Source of the DNA: Clostridiales bacterium
GTDB lineage: Bacteria; Bacillota; Clostridia; Lachnospirales; Cellulosilyticaceae
Assembly: GCA_019418225.1 (NCBI GenBank)
Contig: DYCF01000003.1
Span: forward strand, 62,001-126,000
Direction: 5' to 3'
Length of the DNA stretch: 64,000 bases
Shown: positions 17,427 through 26,148 of the stretch, in pieces
Layout of the letters: each line of letters begins with the position of its first letter
Numbering within the stretch: the stretch's first letter is position 1
Translations under genes and position numbers: made by a program
The notes under the pieces: model-generated
What the model was told of the DNA's origin: nothing
The model's input: the letters and a program-made list of their open reading frames with translations, nothing else
The model's database searches: none

Positions 17427-17461
17427 TATAAATGTATGGGTACATTTATATATATTGTGAA
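17427..17461 (-). promoter_or_regulatory. Candidate SigE promoter of spoIVA within a palindrome
   Basis: On the minus strand CATACATT (17431-17438) matches the SigE -10, and TTCACAAT (17454-17461) sits 15 bp upstream with five of eight matches to a GTCATATT-like -35. The start would fall near 17424, leaving only the ribosome site as leader. The -10 lies inside the palindrome TATAAATGTA/TACATTTATA (17427-17450). A second inverted repeat pairs 17432-17441 with 17462-17471. Confidence 0.5.
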
Positions 17462-17496
17462 ACCCATACATATATGCGTAGTGCGGGCTATTTTTC

Positions 17497-17534
17497 AAAA
17501 AAAATAGTGCAAGGATTTTTATCCTTGCACTATT
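17497..17534 (-). terminator. Rho-independent terminator after gpsA
   Basis: A perfect 14-bp stem, AATAGTGCAAGGAT (17503-17516) with ATCCTTGCACTATT (17521-17534) and a TTTT loop, is followed by eight U on the minus strand. It ends the long der-plsY-gpsA run before spoIVA. Confidence 0.92.
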
Positions 17535-17538
17535 CTTT

Positions 17539-18525
17539 TTATTCATTCTTTTTATCACGCATCATGAGTGCATCAATTGTTTCTGCTACTGATGCTTTTT
17601 CAAATAAGGCTGCATAAATTGCATTAAGTATTGGCATTTCAACATCGTACTTTTTCATTAAAGCATAACCTGCTTTAGTCGTTGGTACACCTTCTACAAC
17701 CATATTGACTTTTTCCATAGCCTCTTCAATTGTATAGCCTTGACCAAGTAATTCTCCTGCACGGCGATTACGGCTATGACCACTTGTACATGTTACAATA
17801 AGATCACCAATACCTGTAAGCCCTGCAAAAGTACTTGGCTTGCCACCCATGGCAATACCTAAACGTGCTATTTCAGTCATACCTCTTGTAATAAGGGCTG
17901 CCATAGTATTATCACCATATCCAATCCCTTCTACAATACCTGCTGCTAATGCTATGACATTTTTTAATGCACCACCAAGCTCAATTCCAATTAAATCTTC
18001 ATTTGTATAAACACGGAAGTATTTATTCATAAATAAGTCTTGAATTTCAACTGCACTTTCCATGTGATTACTACTTACAACCACAGTTGTTGGAATATGT
18101 CTTGCTACTTCTTCTGCATGGCTAGGTCCTGAAAGCACGACAACATTATTTGGAAGTACATCCTCTATAACCTGTGAAAGTCGCATAAGGCTTTCTTCTT
18201 CAATCCCTTTAGAAACATTTACTACAATAGCTTTTTCAGGAATAAAAGGTGCCATAGCCTTAGCAGTTGTACGAATAGCTTTAGATGGTACAGCAATAAT
18301 AGCTACATCCGCTGATTCTAAAGCTTGTCCCATATCTGTTGTAAAGGCTACCTCTAATGGAATTTTAATTCCTGGTAAGCAACGTTTATTTTCACGATGT
18401 TGTAATATATCATTTTTTTCTCTTTCATCATAGCACCAGAATGTCACCTTGTGACCTTCATCATTTAATAATAATCCTAGGGCAAGTCCCCAGCCACCTG
18501 CACCTATCACTGCAATATTTTTCAT
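17539..18525 (-). CDS. gpsA: NAD(P)-dependent glycerol-3-phosphate dehydrogenase
   Basis: It reduces dihydroxyacetone phosphate to sn-glycerol-3-phosphate, the phospholipid backbone. The 328 residues show the N-terminal Rossmann loop GAGGWGLALG near residue 8, the catalytic-lysine region GGALKNVIALAAG near 187, and the substrate-binding GHSRNRRAGELLG near 250. It follows plsY by 16 bp. PlsY acylates the product, so the two form a functional pair at the end of the der operon, just before spoIVA. Confidence 0.96.
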   Translation of the reverse strand: MKNIAVIGAGGWGLALGLLLNDEGHKVTFWCYDEREKNDILQHRENKRCLPGIKIPLEVAFTTDMGQALESADVAIIAVPSKAIRTTAKAMAPFIPEKAIVVNVSKGIEEESLMRLSQVIEDVLPNNVVVLSGPSHAEEVARHIPTTVVVSSNHMESAVEIQDLFMNKYFRVYTNEDLIGIELGGALKNVIALAAGIVEGIGYGDNTMAALITRGMTEIARLGIAMGGKPSTFAGLTGIGDLIVTCTSGHSRNRRAGELLGQGYTIEEAMEKVNMVVEGVPTTKAGYALMKKYDVEMPILNAIYAALFEKASVAETIDALMMRDKKNE

Positions 18526-18541
18526 GTGCTACCCTCCAACC

Positions 18542-19165
18542 TTATTTTTTACTTGTTAGATTTAATTTTGACTCAGTACCTGTTAGTAAGCGTTTAATAT
18601 TATCTTTATGTCTATAATAAGTAATTGCCATAATCACAAAACCAAGTACCATTGCTTCAATCCCACCTGGCTGACCACAATAAAATAAAATCAGCCAAAA
18701 TGGGAATGTACCTGTTACTAATAATGAACTTAAAGAAACTATTTTTGTAATACCAAAGCATGTGAAGAAAGTAGCAGCTAAAATTAAAAACAACAGTGGA
18801 TTTCCAATTCCAATAATAAGTCCAGCTGTAGCTGCAATTCCCTTTCCTCCTCGAAAACCAAAGAAAATTGGATAGCTATGTCCTAAAATAACACCTATAC
18901 CTGCATATAAAGAAACCACAATACTAGGGATGTTATCACCGTTAAATAATAACCTTGCTATCAGCATTGCAATAAGTGTTTTTGCAATATCCATAAGAAG
19001 CACCATGGCTCCAGCTTTTTTTCCTAATACACGGACTGTATTAGTTGTTCCTGCATTCCCACTACCTTGCAAGCGAATATCAATACCTTTTAACTTACCT
19101 AATAATATAGCTGACTGTACACCGCCTAAAAGATATCCAATTACTAACGCCCCTAATCGATACAT
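18542..19165 (-). CDS. plsY: Acyl-phosphate:glycerol-3-phosphate acyltransferase
   Basis: This membrane enzyme makes lysophosphatidate from acyl-phosphate (made by PlsX) and glycerol-3-phosphate. It has 207 residues and five to six hydrophobic segments. The three conserved motifs are visible: GSGNAGTTNTVRVLGKK near residue 35, GHSYPIFFGFRGGKGIA near 95-112, and the later basic YRHKDNIKRLL. It is 2 bp from der. plsX is elsewhere in the window (38562). Confidence 0.95.
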   Translation of the reverse strand: MYRLGALVIGYLLGGVQSAILLGKLKGIDIRLQGSGNAGTTNTVRVLGKKAGAMVLLMDIAKTLIAMLIARLLFNGDNIPSIVVSLYAGIGVILGHSYPIFFGFRGGKGIAATAGLIIGIGNPLLFLILAATFFTCFGITKIVSLSSLLVTGTFPFWLILFYCGQPGGIEAMVLGFVIMAITYYRHKDNIKRLLTGTESKLNLTSKK

Positions 19166-19167
19166 TG

Positions 19168-20493
19168 TTATTCTTTCGCCCCTTTTTCTCTAATGATGAA
19201 TCTAACTGGTGTCCCTTTAAATCCAAAGGCTTCACGCATTTGATTTTCAATATAACGTTGGTAAGAAAAATGCATTAATTCTTTATCATTTACAAAGATA
19301 ACAAAAGTAGGTGGTTTAATACTTACTTGTGTCATGTAGAAGATTTTAAGTGGTTTTCCTTTATCACTTGGTGGCTGATTCATTGCCATTGCTTCGTAAA
19401 GTACATCGTTAAGGATACCTGTACTAATACGTTGGCTTTGGTTTTGATGAATTGCAAAGATTGTTTCAAATAATTTTGGTACACGTTGTCCTGTTAACGC
19501 TGAAATAAACATTTGTGGTGCATATTGCATATAAGCAAGTTCATTTGTCAGTTCTTTTGCATATTGATTCATTGTTTTATCATTTTTTTCAATAGCATCC
19601 CATTTGTTTACAACAAGGATACAGCCTTTTCCTGCCTCGTGTGCCATCCCTGCAATTTTAGTATCTTGTTCAGTTACACCTTCTTCTGCACTAATAACGA
19701 TAAGCACAACATCTGCACGCTCAATTGCTGCAAGGGTACGAATGATACTATATCTTTCAATATTTTCTTTGATTTTGCTTTTTCTTCTAATCCCTGCTGT
19801 ATCAATTAACACATAATCTTGTCCATTAATTGTTACTTCTGTATCTACGCTATCACGTGTTGTTCCTGCGATATCACTTACAATAACACGTTCTTCGCCT
19901 ACAATTCTATTTACTAATGAAGATTTCCCTACATTTGGTTTACCGATAATCGCTACTCGGATTTTATCATCTTCTTCTTCCTCTTCATTGGCTTGTGGGA
20001 AGTGACTTACAACCTCATCTAGCATATCTCCCATATTTAAAGCTTGTCCTGATGAAATAGGAATTGGTTCGCCAAGTCCTAAGTTGTAGAATTCATAAAC
20101 ACCCATTGTTTGATGTACCATATCATCTACTTTATTAACAACAAGTACAACTGGTTTATGAGATTTACGAAGCATATTTGCAACGTGTGTATCTGCATCT
20201 GTAAGACCTGTCTTAACGTCTACAAGGAAGATAATAACATCTGCTGATTCAATAGCTGCTTCAGCCTGTCTTCTCATTTGACTTAAAATAATATCTTTGC
20301 TATCTGGTTCAATACCACCTGTATCAATTAATGTAAATTTATGATTCAGCCATTCTACCTCTCCATAAATACGGTCTCTTGTTACACCAGGTGTATCATC
20401 TACAATTGACGTTTTCGTCTTTGTTAATCTATTAAATAAGGTAGACTTCCCTACATTAGGTCTCCCTATTACCGCCACAATTGGTTTACTCAT
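19168..20493 (-). CDS. der: Ribosome biogenesis GTPase Der (EngA)
   Basis: This tandem GTPase is required for 50S subunit maturation. The 441 residues hold G domain 1 (GRPNVGKST near 10, DTGGIE, NKVD near 119), G domain 2 (GKPNVGKSS near 184, DTAGIRRKSK, NKWD near 295) and a KH-like C-terminal domain from about 350. The acidic run NEEEEEDD links the two G domains. The ATG overlaps the stop of the DUF512 gene by one base. Confidence 0.97.
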   Translation of the reverse strand: MSKPIVAVIGRPNVGKSTLFNRLTKTKTSIVDDTPGVTRDRIYGEVEWLNHKFTLIDTGGIEPDSKDIILSQMRRQAEAAIESADVIIFLVDVKTGLTDADTHVANMLRKSHKPVVLVVNKVDDMVHQTMGVYEFYNLGLGEPIPISSGQALNMGDMLDEVVSHFPQANEEEEEDDKIRVAIIGKPNVGKSSLVNRIVGEERVIVSDIAGTTRDSVDTEVTINGQDYVLIDTAGIRRKSKIKENIERYSIIRTLAAIERADVVLIVISAEEGVTEQDTKIAGMAHEAGKGCILVVNKWDAIEKNDKTMNQYAKELTNELAYMQYAPQMFISALTGQRVPKLFETIFAIHQNQSQRISTGILNDVLYEAMAMNQPPSDKGKPLKIFYMTQVSIKPPTFVIFVNDKELMHFSYQRYIENQMREAFGFKGTPVRFIIREKGAKE

Positions 20494-21821
20494 TAATACT
20501 TCTCCTTTAATTCAATAATTTTTTGAACCCATTCATTACCCTCATTTGGTAATATTTCAATTGGAATGCCTAATTCCTTAGAAATCTGATCAACTGTATA
20601 GTCATCTAATAAAATAGGTTCTCCACTTTTTAGCATATTTTCAGCAAAACATAATACCTTGCCTAATGGTACGTCTTGTTTTAATGTACTGATAATATCC
20701 TGTCCTGTCAAGAGTCCTGTTACAGTGATATTTTCACCAAAGAAGTGGTTAACGACTGGATAAACATGTATTTTATAGTTTGGAAACTTTTTATTTACAA
20801 GGGCTACACAGTTTTTCATATAAGCATCTGTAATGCATCCGGTAACTAATGAAATTTCAAAACTTTCTTTGCTAGGTTCCATTTTTTCAAGTGCGCTTTT
20901 TAATTCATACTGGAACTTTGTAAGCATGCCAACACCATTATCTAATACTGGGAAATTTTCATATTCCTCATAACTTAAAAGTGGCTTCTTACCTGTCACA
21001 TAAAATTCATCTGCGGCAAAGATAAAACGAGTACCCATTTTTTCTAAATAATATTTTTGCCACTTTTCTACAACCTCTACAACTCCTCTTGCCGACTCTT
21101 CATCAAAGCCTTCAAGCTGTGCAAGGCCATTTCTAAACTTAGAAATACCTACTGGTACCACCGTTAAAGATAAAATATGTGGGATAAACTGGCTTAAGTC
21201 TCTAACAGTCTGGTCAAGTACATCTCCATCATTTAAACCTTTGCAGAGTACAATTTGACCGTTTACCTCTATACCGGCATCTACAAGCTGCTTAATTTGT
21301 TCTAAGATTTTACCGGCAAAACGATTATTTAATAAATCCTTACGAACATCTGGATTGGTTGCATGAATAGATATATTAATCGGTGATAGACGATATTTCA
21401 CAAGTCTATCAATATCATGCTGACTCATATTGGTAAGTGTAATATAGTTTCCATTTAAAAATGACATACGCCAGTCGTCATCTTTAAAATATACGGTTTC
21501 ACGCATATTAGGAGGTAGCTGATCAATAAAGCAGAATTTACACTTATTGCGACATTTAATAAGATCATCCATCAAACTTGTTTCAAATACTAAGCCTAAA
21601 TCTTCACCATAATCTTTATCAATCTCTAATACCCATTCTTCACCATCTGCCTTACGAATACATACATCAATAGCTTCATCTGCCATTAAATAACGATAAT
21701 CAAATACATCTTGTATATTTTCTTTATTAATCCAAAGGAGCGTATCACCCGCTTCAATTTCTAATTCTTCTGCAATGCTTCCGGGTTCTACCTCCACAAT
21801 TTTATGTTCTTTATATTTCAA
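20493..21821 (-). CDS. DUF512 radical-SAM protein with N-terminal PDZ-like domain
   Basis: The function is unknown. The gene is widely found beside der in clostridia. The 442 residues start with a PDZ-like domain (about 1-65, PGSIAEELEIEAGD). A radical-SAM core follows with the CxxxCxxC cluster motif CRNKCKFC near residue 90, and the C-terminal DUF512 region is about 220-430. The start is TTG at 21821 with AAGGAG 9 nt upstream. An iron-sulfur/SAM enzyme is likely from the motif; the substrate is not known to me. Confidence 0.88.
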   Translation of the reverse strand: MKYKEHKIVEVEPGSIAEELEIEAGDTLLWINKENIQDVFDYRYLMADEAIDVCIRKADGEEWVLEIDKDYGEDLGLVFETSLMDDLIKCRNKCKFCFIDQLPPNMRETVYFKDDDWRMSFLNGNYITLTNMSQHDIDRLVKYRLSPINISIHATNPDVRKDLLNNRFAGKILEQIKQLVDAGIEVNGQIVLCKGLNDGDVLDQTVRDLSQFIPHILSLTVVPVGISKFRNGLAQLEGFDEESARGVVEVVEKWQKYYLEKMGTRFIFAADEFYVTGKKPLLSYEEYENFPVLDNGVGMLTKFQYELKSALEKMEPSKESFEISLVTGCITDAYMKNCVALVNKKFPNYKIHVYPVVNHFFGENITVTGLLTGQDIISTLKQDVPLGKVLCFAENMLKSGEPILLDDYTVDQISKELGIPIEILPNEGNEWVQKIIELKEKY

Positions 21822-21834
21822 CTTCTACAACTCC

Positions 21835-22656
21835 TTAGTCTCTTAATGTCATAAAGGCACCTAAAGTCCCTCTATTTCCTTGTGTCTTACGATGTGAGAA
21901 GAAAATTTTATCATGGCAACATGTACAAACACCTGCTATCGTAACATTTTGCTCTAAAATACCACTTTCCATTAAAACGGCTTTATTACATGCCCATAAA
22001 TCAATATGATATTTTTCACCGATTTCATCTTTACAAATAAAATCAGTTTGACCGAAAGTATCTAAAAATACCTCCGCCACTTCAGGACCTACTTCAAAGC
22101 AACATGCTCCAATAGATGGTCCAATTGCTACTTGTATTTCTTCTAATGGAATATTTTCTTCTTCATGCCAGATCTCTATCATCTTTTTCCCAATTTTACC
22201 TACGGTACCACGCCATCCAGCATGTGCCATTCCTATCATACCATATTTAGGCGCATAAAAAAACAGAGGGACACAATCTGCATAATGTGTCACAAGTGTA
22301 ATGCCTTTTTCATTTGTATAAATCCCATCTATACTTTCCCACTGATTTGGCGTTATTATTCCATTGCCTTTTTCCTTAACCGTTACCTTGGCAATATTCG
22401 TCTCATGTACCTGCTTTGAGAGCACAATGCTTTCAAAAGGCACTTCTAGTACTTCACAGACATTTTTGTAATTTTGAATAACATTTTGAGTCTCATCGCC
22501 ACGGTTAAATCCTAGATTAAGACTTTCTAAATGCCCTTTACTGACACCCCCAAATTTTGTTGTAAAACAATGCGCTAAATGGGCATCTTCTTCCCAGTTT
22601 GTAAAAACTAAATAAGTTAAATCCCCTTTTGTAATAAATTTAATTGAGCTTTCCAT
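21835..22656 (-). CDS. pgeF: Purine nucleoside phosphorylase/laccase-domain protein PgeF (YfiH family)
   Basis: This family was long called polyphenol oxidase. Members have purine-nucleoside phosphorylase/deaminase activities and some act on peptidoglycan-related substrates. The 273 residues carry the zinc-site motifs: FTTKFGGVSKG near residue 32, HYADCVPLFF near 123, GMAHAGWRGT near 140, and the Cys pair region CTCCHDKIFFSHR near the C-terminus. AGGAGG precedes the ATG. It lies 13 bp upstream of the DUF512 gene. The physiological reaction here cannot be decided from sequence. Confidence 0.9.
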   Translation of the reverse strand: MESSIKFITKGDLTYLVFTNWEEDAHLAHCFTTKFGGVSKGHLESLNLGFNRGDETQNVIQNYKNVCEVLEVPFESIVLSKQVHETNIAKVTVKEKGNGIITPNQWESIDGIYTNEKGITLVTHYADCVPLFFYAPKYGMIGMAHAGWRGTVGKIGKKMIEIWHEEENIPLEEIQVAIGPSIGACCFEVGPEVAEVFLDTFGQTDFICKDEIGEKYHIDLWACNKAVLMESGILEQNVTIAGVCTCCHDKIFFSHRKTQGNRGTLGAFMTLRD

Positions 22657-22668
22657 CTCTATTTCCTC

Positions 22669-23016
22669 CTAAAAAGCAGCTTCCACATGGGAAAGCTTTT
22701 CATCTAATATCTCAATCACATCAAATCTACAGTTAATTTCTGAATAATAATGCTGCCTTAAATACCATTTTGCACTACGTAAAATACGCTGCTTTTTATA
22801 ATACGTCACAGCTTCACCTGGTGAGCCAAACGCCACCGTCTTACGATATTTAACCTCAATAAACACCAGCATATCGTAATCTTTAGCAATAATGTCTATT
22901 TCACCCAGCTTGCAGCGATAGTTCTTTTCTACTATACTATAACCTTTATCTATAAGATATGCAGTAGCCAAGTCTTCATACGCCTTTCCTACTGCTTTTT
23001 TATTTTGTTTTTCCAT
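22669..23016 (-). CDS. yraN: YraN family (UPF0102) nuclease-fold protein
   Basis: This is a small conserved protein with a restriction-endonuclease-like core (GEIDIIAKD followed by LVFIEVKYR, the PD-(D/E)xK pattern). The function is unproven. I start at the ATG at 23016 (MEKQNKK, 115 residues) because family homology begins there. The longer reading from 23091 adds a basic stretch lying entirely within the preceding gene. The start overlaps the FlhB-like gene by 17 bp with only a weak ribosome site, suggesting coupled translation. Confidence 0.85.
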   Translation of the reverse strand: MEKQNKKAVGKAYEDLATAYLIDKGYSIVEKNYRCKLGEIDIIAKDYDMLVFIEVKYRKTVAFGSPGEAVTYYKKQRILRSAKWYLRQHYYSEINCRFDVIEILDEKLSHVEAAF

Positions 23017-23275
23017 AAAGTTCATCCATATCTTTAACAAATAATAGTACTTTCGCGACCGCTTCATATAATTCCTCTGGAATCTGATCACCTACTTGTA
23101 ACTTTGTTAAGATTGTGGCCATCTTTTGATCTTCATAAACAGGCACTTCACTTTTTTTTGCAGCTTCTATAATATTTTCCGCAACTTTTCCCTGTCCACT
23201 TGCTACGATGGTAGGCGCATTCATATCTGTATTATACGAAAGTGCGACAGCCTTTTTAATAGGTTGTTTTTTCAT
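23000..23275 (-). CDS. FlhB C-terminal-domain-like orphan protein (YlqH type)
   Basis: The 91 residues match the cytoplasmic C-terminal domain of the flagellar export switch protein FlhB (AVALSYN, then GKVAENIIEAAKKSEVPVYED and IPEELYEAVAKVLLFV). The FlhB membrane domain is absent, and so is the self-cleaving NPTH motif: the protein begins where the cleaved C-terminal fragment would. It lies after the FliK-like gene, the same arrangement as ylqG-ylqH in Bacillus. The role is unknown. Confidence 0.85.
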   Translation of the reverse strand: MKKQPIKKAVALSYNTDMNAPTIVASGQGKVAENIIEAAKKSEVPVYEDQKMATILTKLQVGDQIPEELYEAVAKVLLFVKDMDELYGKTK

Positions 23276-23284
23276 TTTAACCTC

Positions 23285-24796
23285 CTATATTCTAAAGTCC
23301 ATATGACTTAACATACTTTCTTCAGATGTGTCAAATGTTTGAACTCTTTTTTCTTCTAACAATGAAAATTCAATTTCATCTAAATTAAATTGTATCTGTC
23401 CCATAACTTTCTTTAACGCTTTGACATGTGATTCAAGCAGCTGTAACATACGTTCCTCTTTTACCTTAAAATGTAACAGTAAACTTTTATTCTCTTGTCT
23501 CATATGTATTTCAATATTTTTAAGTTTTGGTAACTCTAAGGCTAAGACGATATATAAATGATTTTGATCACTTTTTCCTCTTTTTTTAGGTTTAAAGAAA
23601 TAAAGTTCGCCTTTAGCTTCACCTTGTGGCAAATTTAAAGGAAAGAAATAGTATTCTCCCTGCGTATTAAATTTGTTCACAATTTGTGTCATATCCTCTA
23701 GTTGTTTAAGCGTTCCATGATATTTTTCAGGTAAATGTGCCTCCTCTAAAGTCTTTAAAATTTCTTTTAAGACCTTATTCGTATTTTCAATATGTTTACT
23801 TTCTTCTAAGCCCTCTTGTAACTTATTCGCATCTACAGTTAAAGATTTTAAAATAAGTGTCTTTGTAAGCTTTCCTAATTTTTTCCAATCTCCTGTTGTA
23901 AGCTCATCTAACAGCTCTTCTATATTAACATAGCTCTTACTCTGCTCACCTTGCTTATGATTAGTGCTACCAACTTGTTTAATAAGAGTTAATTCTTCTT
24001 CATTGCTACCCATTTGGCCTTCTACAGCTGCTTGTTCTAGGCTTGCTTGCATTAAGTGCACTACTTCTTCTTGTTCAGAGCCCTTTACATTGGCTATATT
24101 TAAATAAGTATTTTTTTCAATGAGATTGTCTTTTAAAATATTTTTAAACAACTCTTCACTCATATTTCCATCTAAATATTTTTCCAATATATTAAAAATA
24201 TCTTGCACTAATTTTCCATTTTGGACCTTGCTTACTATATCTTCAATACCTGTTAGTACTTGCTCCATATTAGTTTGTTTCATTTCAAAAAAGCCTTTTG
24301 CTTCTTGCAAACTAATAGTCCCTGTCTTTTCACTTAAATTAGTAAGTACTTCCGTTGGAATTTGAAAACTTTGATGCATATGATAATTCTTTAATAAACT
24401 ATCCTTTTGAAGTGGCATTTGTTTAGCTAAAAATGTTTCTATGAGTTGACGCATAGCATCTGTTTTAGGAAGACCTAATTCACTTATAATCTTATCTTGT
24501 AAGATGTCATGCGATAAACTTTCACCTTGCAACAATTTTAATACCATTTGCCCCTCATCCTTTTGAAGAACCTGTAAAGAGATTCCTTCATTAAAAATGG
24601 CCATACCCTGAAGTCTTACTGGAATTGGTCCATTGCCTTCACTTAAAAGTACAATTTGTCCATCTCCTAACTTAGTTAATGACCCTTTTAATACATCCCC
24701 AATTTTTATATCAGAAAGAAGCTGACTACCTTTACTTGTCAGCTTTTGTCCTCCTTTTATTTGTTCCTTAAAACCTACGCCTACGGATTCAATCAC
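23285..24796 (-). CDS. Large YlqG/FliK-like protein of unknown function
   Basis: The 503 residues start at GTG (24796) with GAGGGA upstream. The N-terminal 75 residues form a beta-rich segment (IGDVLKGSLTKLGDGQIVLL). The middle is long, polar and probably helical, rich in Glu, Lys, Gln and Leu. The C-terminal part (about 370-490) resembles the flagellar hook-length control (FliK) C-terminal domain (NLPQGEAKGELYFF, then IEIHMRQENKSLLLHF). No signal peptide or membrane segment is seen. It pairs with the FlhB-like gene 9 bp downstream, echoing the FliK-FlhB contact of flagellar export, although no flagellar genes lie in the window. The match is by pattern only. Confidence 0.7.
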   Translation of the reverse strand: MIESVGVGFKEQIKGGQKLTSKGSQLLSDIKIGDVLKGSLTKLGDGQIVLLSEGNGPIPVRLQGMAIFNEGISLQVLQKDEGQMVLKLLQGESLSHDILQDKIISELGLPKTDAMRQLIETFLAKQMPLQKDSLLKNYHMHQSFQIPTEVLTNLSEKTGTISLQEAKGFFEMKQTNMEQVLTGIEDIVSKVQNGKLVQDIFNILEKYLDGNMSEELFKNILKDNLIEKNTYLNIANVKGSEQEEVVHLMQASLEQAAVEGQMGSNEEELTLIKQVGSTNHKQGEQSKSYVNIEELLDELTTGDWKKLGKLTKTLILKSLTVDANKLQEGLEESKHIENTNKVLKEILKTLEEAHLPEKYHGTLKQLEDMTQIVNKFNTQGEYYFFPLNLPQGEAKGELYFFKPKKRGKSDQNHLYIVLALELPKLKNIEIHMRQENKSLLLHFKVKEERMLQLLESHVKALKKVMGQIQFNLDEIEFSLLEEKRVQTFDTSEESMLSHMDFRI

Positions 24797-24810
24797 GCAA
24801 ATCCCTCACT

Positions 24811-25569
24811 TTAAATTAAATTTTTTAAAAAGCTTCTGCGATGTAGTGGTGTAAGTCCTTTTTCTCTAATACCATCATAATGCCTTTGGCTACCATATCC
24901 TTTATTGCTTTCCCAATCATAGTTTGGGTAAGTCTTAGCATAATCTACCATCATGCGGTCTCTAGTTACCTTCGCAATGACACTTGCAGCTGCAATACTA
25001 GCACTTTTATTATCGCCACCAATTACTGCATGTTGTGTAATCTCTACACCTGGAATTATATGATCACCGTCAACTAAAATAACCTGAGCAGGTGTATCAA
25101 GCTGTGATAGTGCCTCTCGCATTGCTTTAAAAGTAGCTTGTAAAATATTAATTTCATCAATTACTGGTGCTTCTGCAATCCCTATTCCTATCCCTAATGC
25201 TACTTTTTTAATTTCATCATATAAGGCTTCTCTTTTAGCTTCTGTGAGCTTCTTAGAATCCTTAAGGCCAATCAAACGCGTCTCATAAGGTAAAATGACT
25301 GCAGCAGCTACTACAGGCCCAGCTAATGGTCCTCTTCCTACTTCGTCAATGCCAACTAATATTTTTTGTTTCTCATGAAAAACATTATCAAACTCACACT
25401 TTAAAGTCCACTCATTACATGCTTGTTCATAAGCCTTATACTGTTTTTCATATTTTTCTACTACTTTTTTGACACCAGCTCTTTCATCTAATTTGAAAGG
25501 CACTATCACTTCATTTAATTGTGCCTTAGGCACTGTTTTTAAATATGCATCTATTTCTTTTATATTCAT
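24811..25569 (-). CDS. rnhB: Ribonuclease HII
   Basis: It removes RNA from RNA/DNA hybrids and single ribonucleotides from DNA. The 252 residues have an extra N-terminal region of about 70 residues ahead of the catalytic domain, as in Bacillus RnhB. The catalytic acids are in GIDEVGRGPLAGP (Asp and Glu near residue 74) and later in ILVDGDH near 165. The GSQRHYDGI motif near the C-terminus is typical. It follows the signal peptidase cluster by 9 bp. Confidence 0.95.
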   Translation of the reverse strand: MNIKEIDAYLKTVPKAQLNEVIVPFKLDERAGVKKVVEKYEKQYKAYEQACNEWTLKCEFDNVFHEKQKILVGIDEVGRGPLAGPVVAAAVILPYETRLIGLKDSKKLTEAKREALYDEIKKVALGIGIGIAEAPVIDEINILQATFKAMREALSQLDTPAQVILVDGDHIIPGVEITQHAVIGGDNKSASIAAASVIAKVTRDRMMVDYAKTYPNYDWESNKGYGSQRHYDGIREKGLTPLHRRSFLKNLI

Positions 25570-25578
25570 CTTTTCACC

Positions 25579-26115
25579 TTATTTTAATATACCTATGCGA
25601 TCAAACGGATATATACATAATCCTGCCTTTGCAATAATTTGTGTTCTTGCTATAGGACCAAACACTCTACTATCTTTACTATTACTTCGGTTATCACCCA
25701 TCATAAAATAATAGCCTTCTGGTATTGTATATGGAAATTTAATTTTTGAGCCCGCATATAAATAGGTATTTTCCTTATGATCTAAATAATCCTCCTGAAG
25801 CATCTCACCATTAACGTATACCTTACCCGATTCAATATTAATTTCATCGCCTGGTACACCTATCACACGTTTTATAAGATGATCACCTTCAAATTGAAAA
25901 ACGGCAATTTCACCTCTTTCCGGATCACGATAATAATATGGCATACGATTCACAATCAAATGGTCACCAGGATTAATTGTTGTCATCATTGATGCCGTTG
26001 GCACCTTTGTGTGACTAATAATAAAGCTAGAAATCAAGAGTGCACTTAACACTGCTAAAACAGGTTCCTTGATTTTTTCAATTAGGCTCTTCATATGCAG
26101 TCTTTCTTTACGCAT
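25579..26115 (-). CDS. lepB: Type I signal peptidase, paralogue 1 of 3
   Basis: It cleaves signal peptides of exported proteins at the outer face of the membrane. The 178 residues contain one N-terminal membrane segment, the catalytic Ser in TASMMTTI, the catalytic Lys in LIKRVIGVPGD, and box E MGDNRSNSKDSR. The start is uncertain: the ATG at 26115 has GAGG very close, while a GTG at 26124 and an ATG at 26094 are alternatives. It is the last of three tandem paralogues between rbgA and rnhB. Confidence 0.9.
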   Translation of the reverse strand: MRKERLHMKSLIEKIKEPVLAVLSALLISSFIISHTKVPTASMMTTINPGDHLIVNRMPYYYRDPERGEIAVFQFEGDHLIKRVIGVPGDEINIESGKVYVNGEMLQEDYLDHKENTYLYAGSKIKFPYTIPEGYYFMMGDNRSNSKDSRVFGPIARTQIIAKAGLCIYPFDRIGILK

Positions 26116-26148
26116 TGTCCTCACTCATTTCTATCTATTGTTTCTTTG

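Noticed and set aside
17407..17445. Thirteen extra N-terminal codons for SpoIVA
   Set aside because: They overlap the ribosome site and the promoter palindrome, and homologues start at the later ATG.
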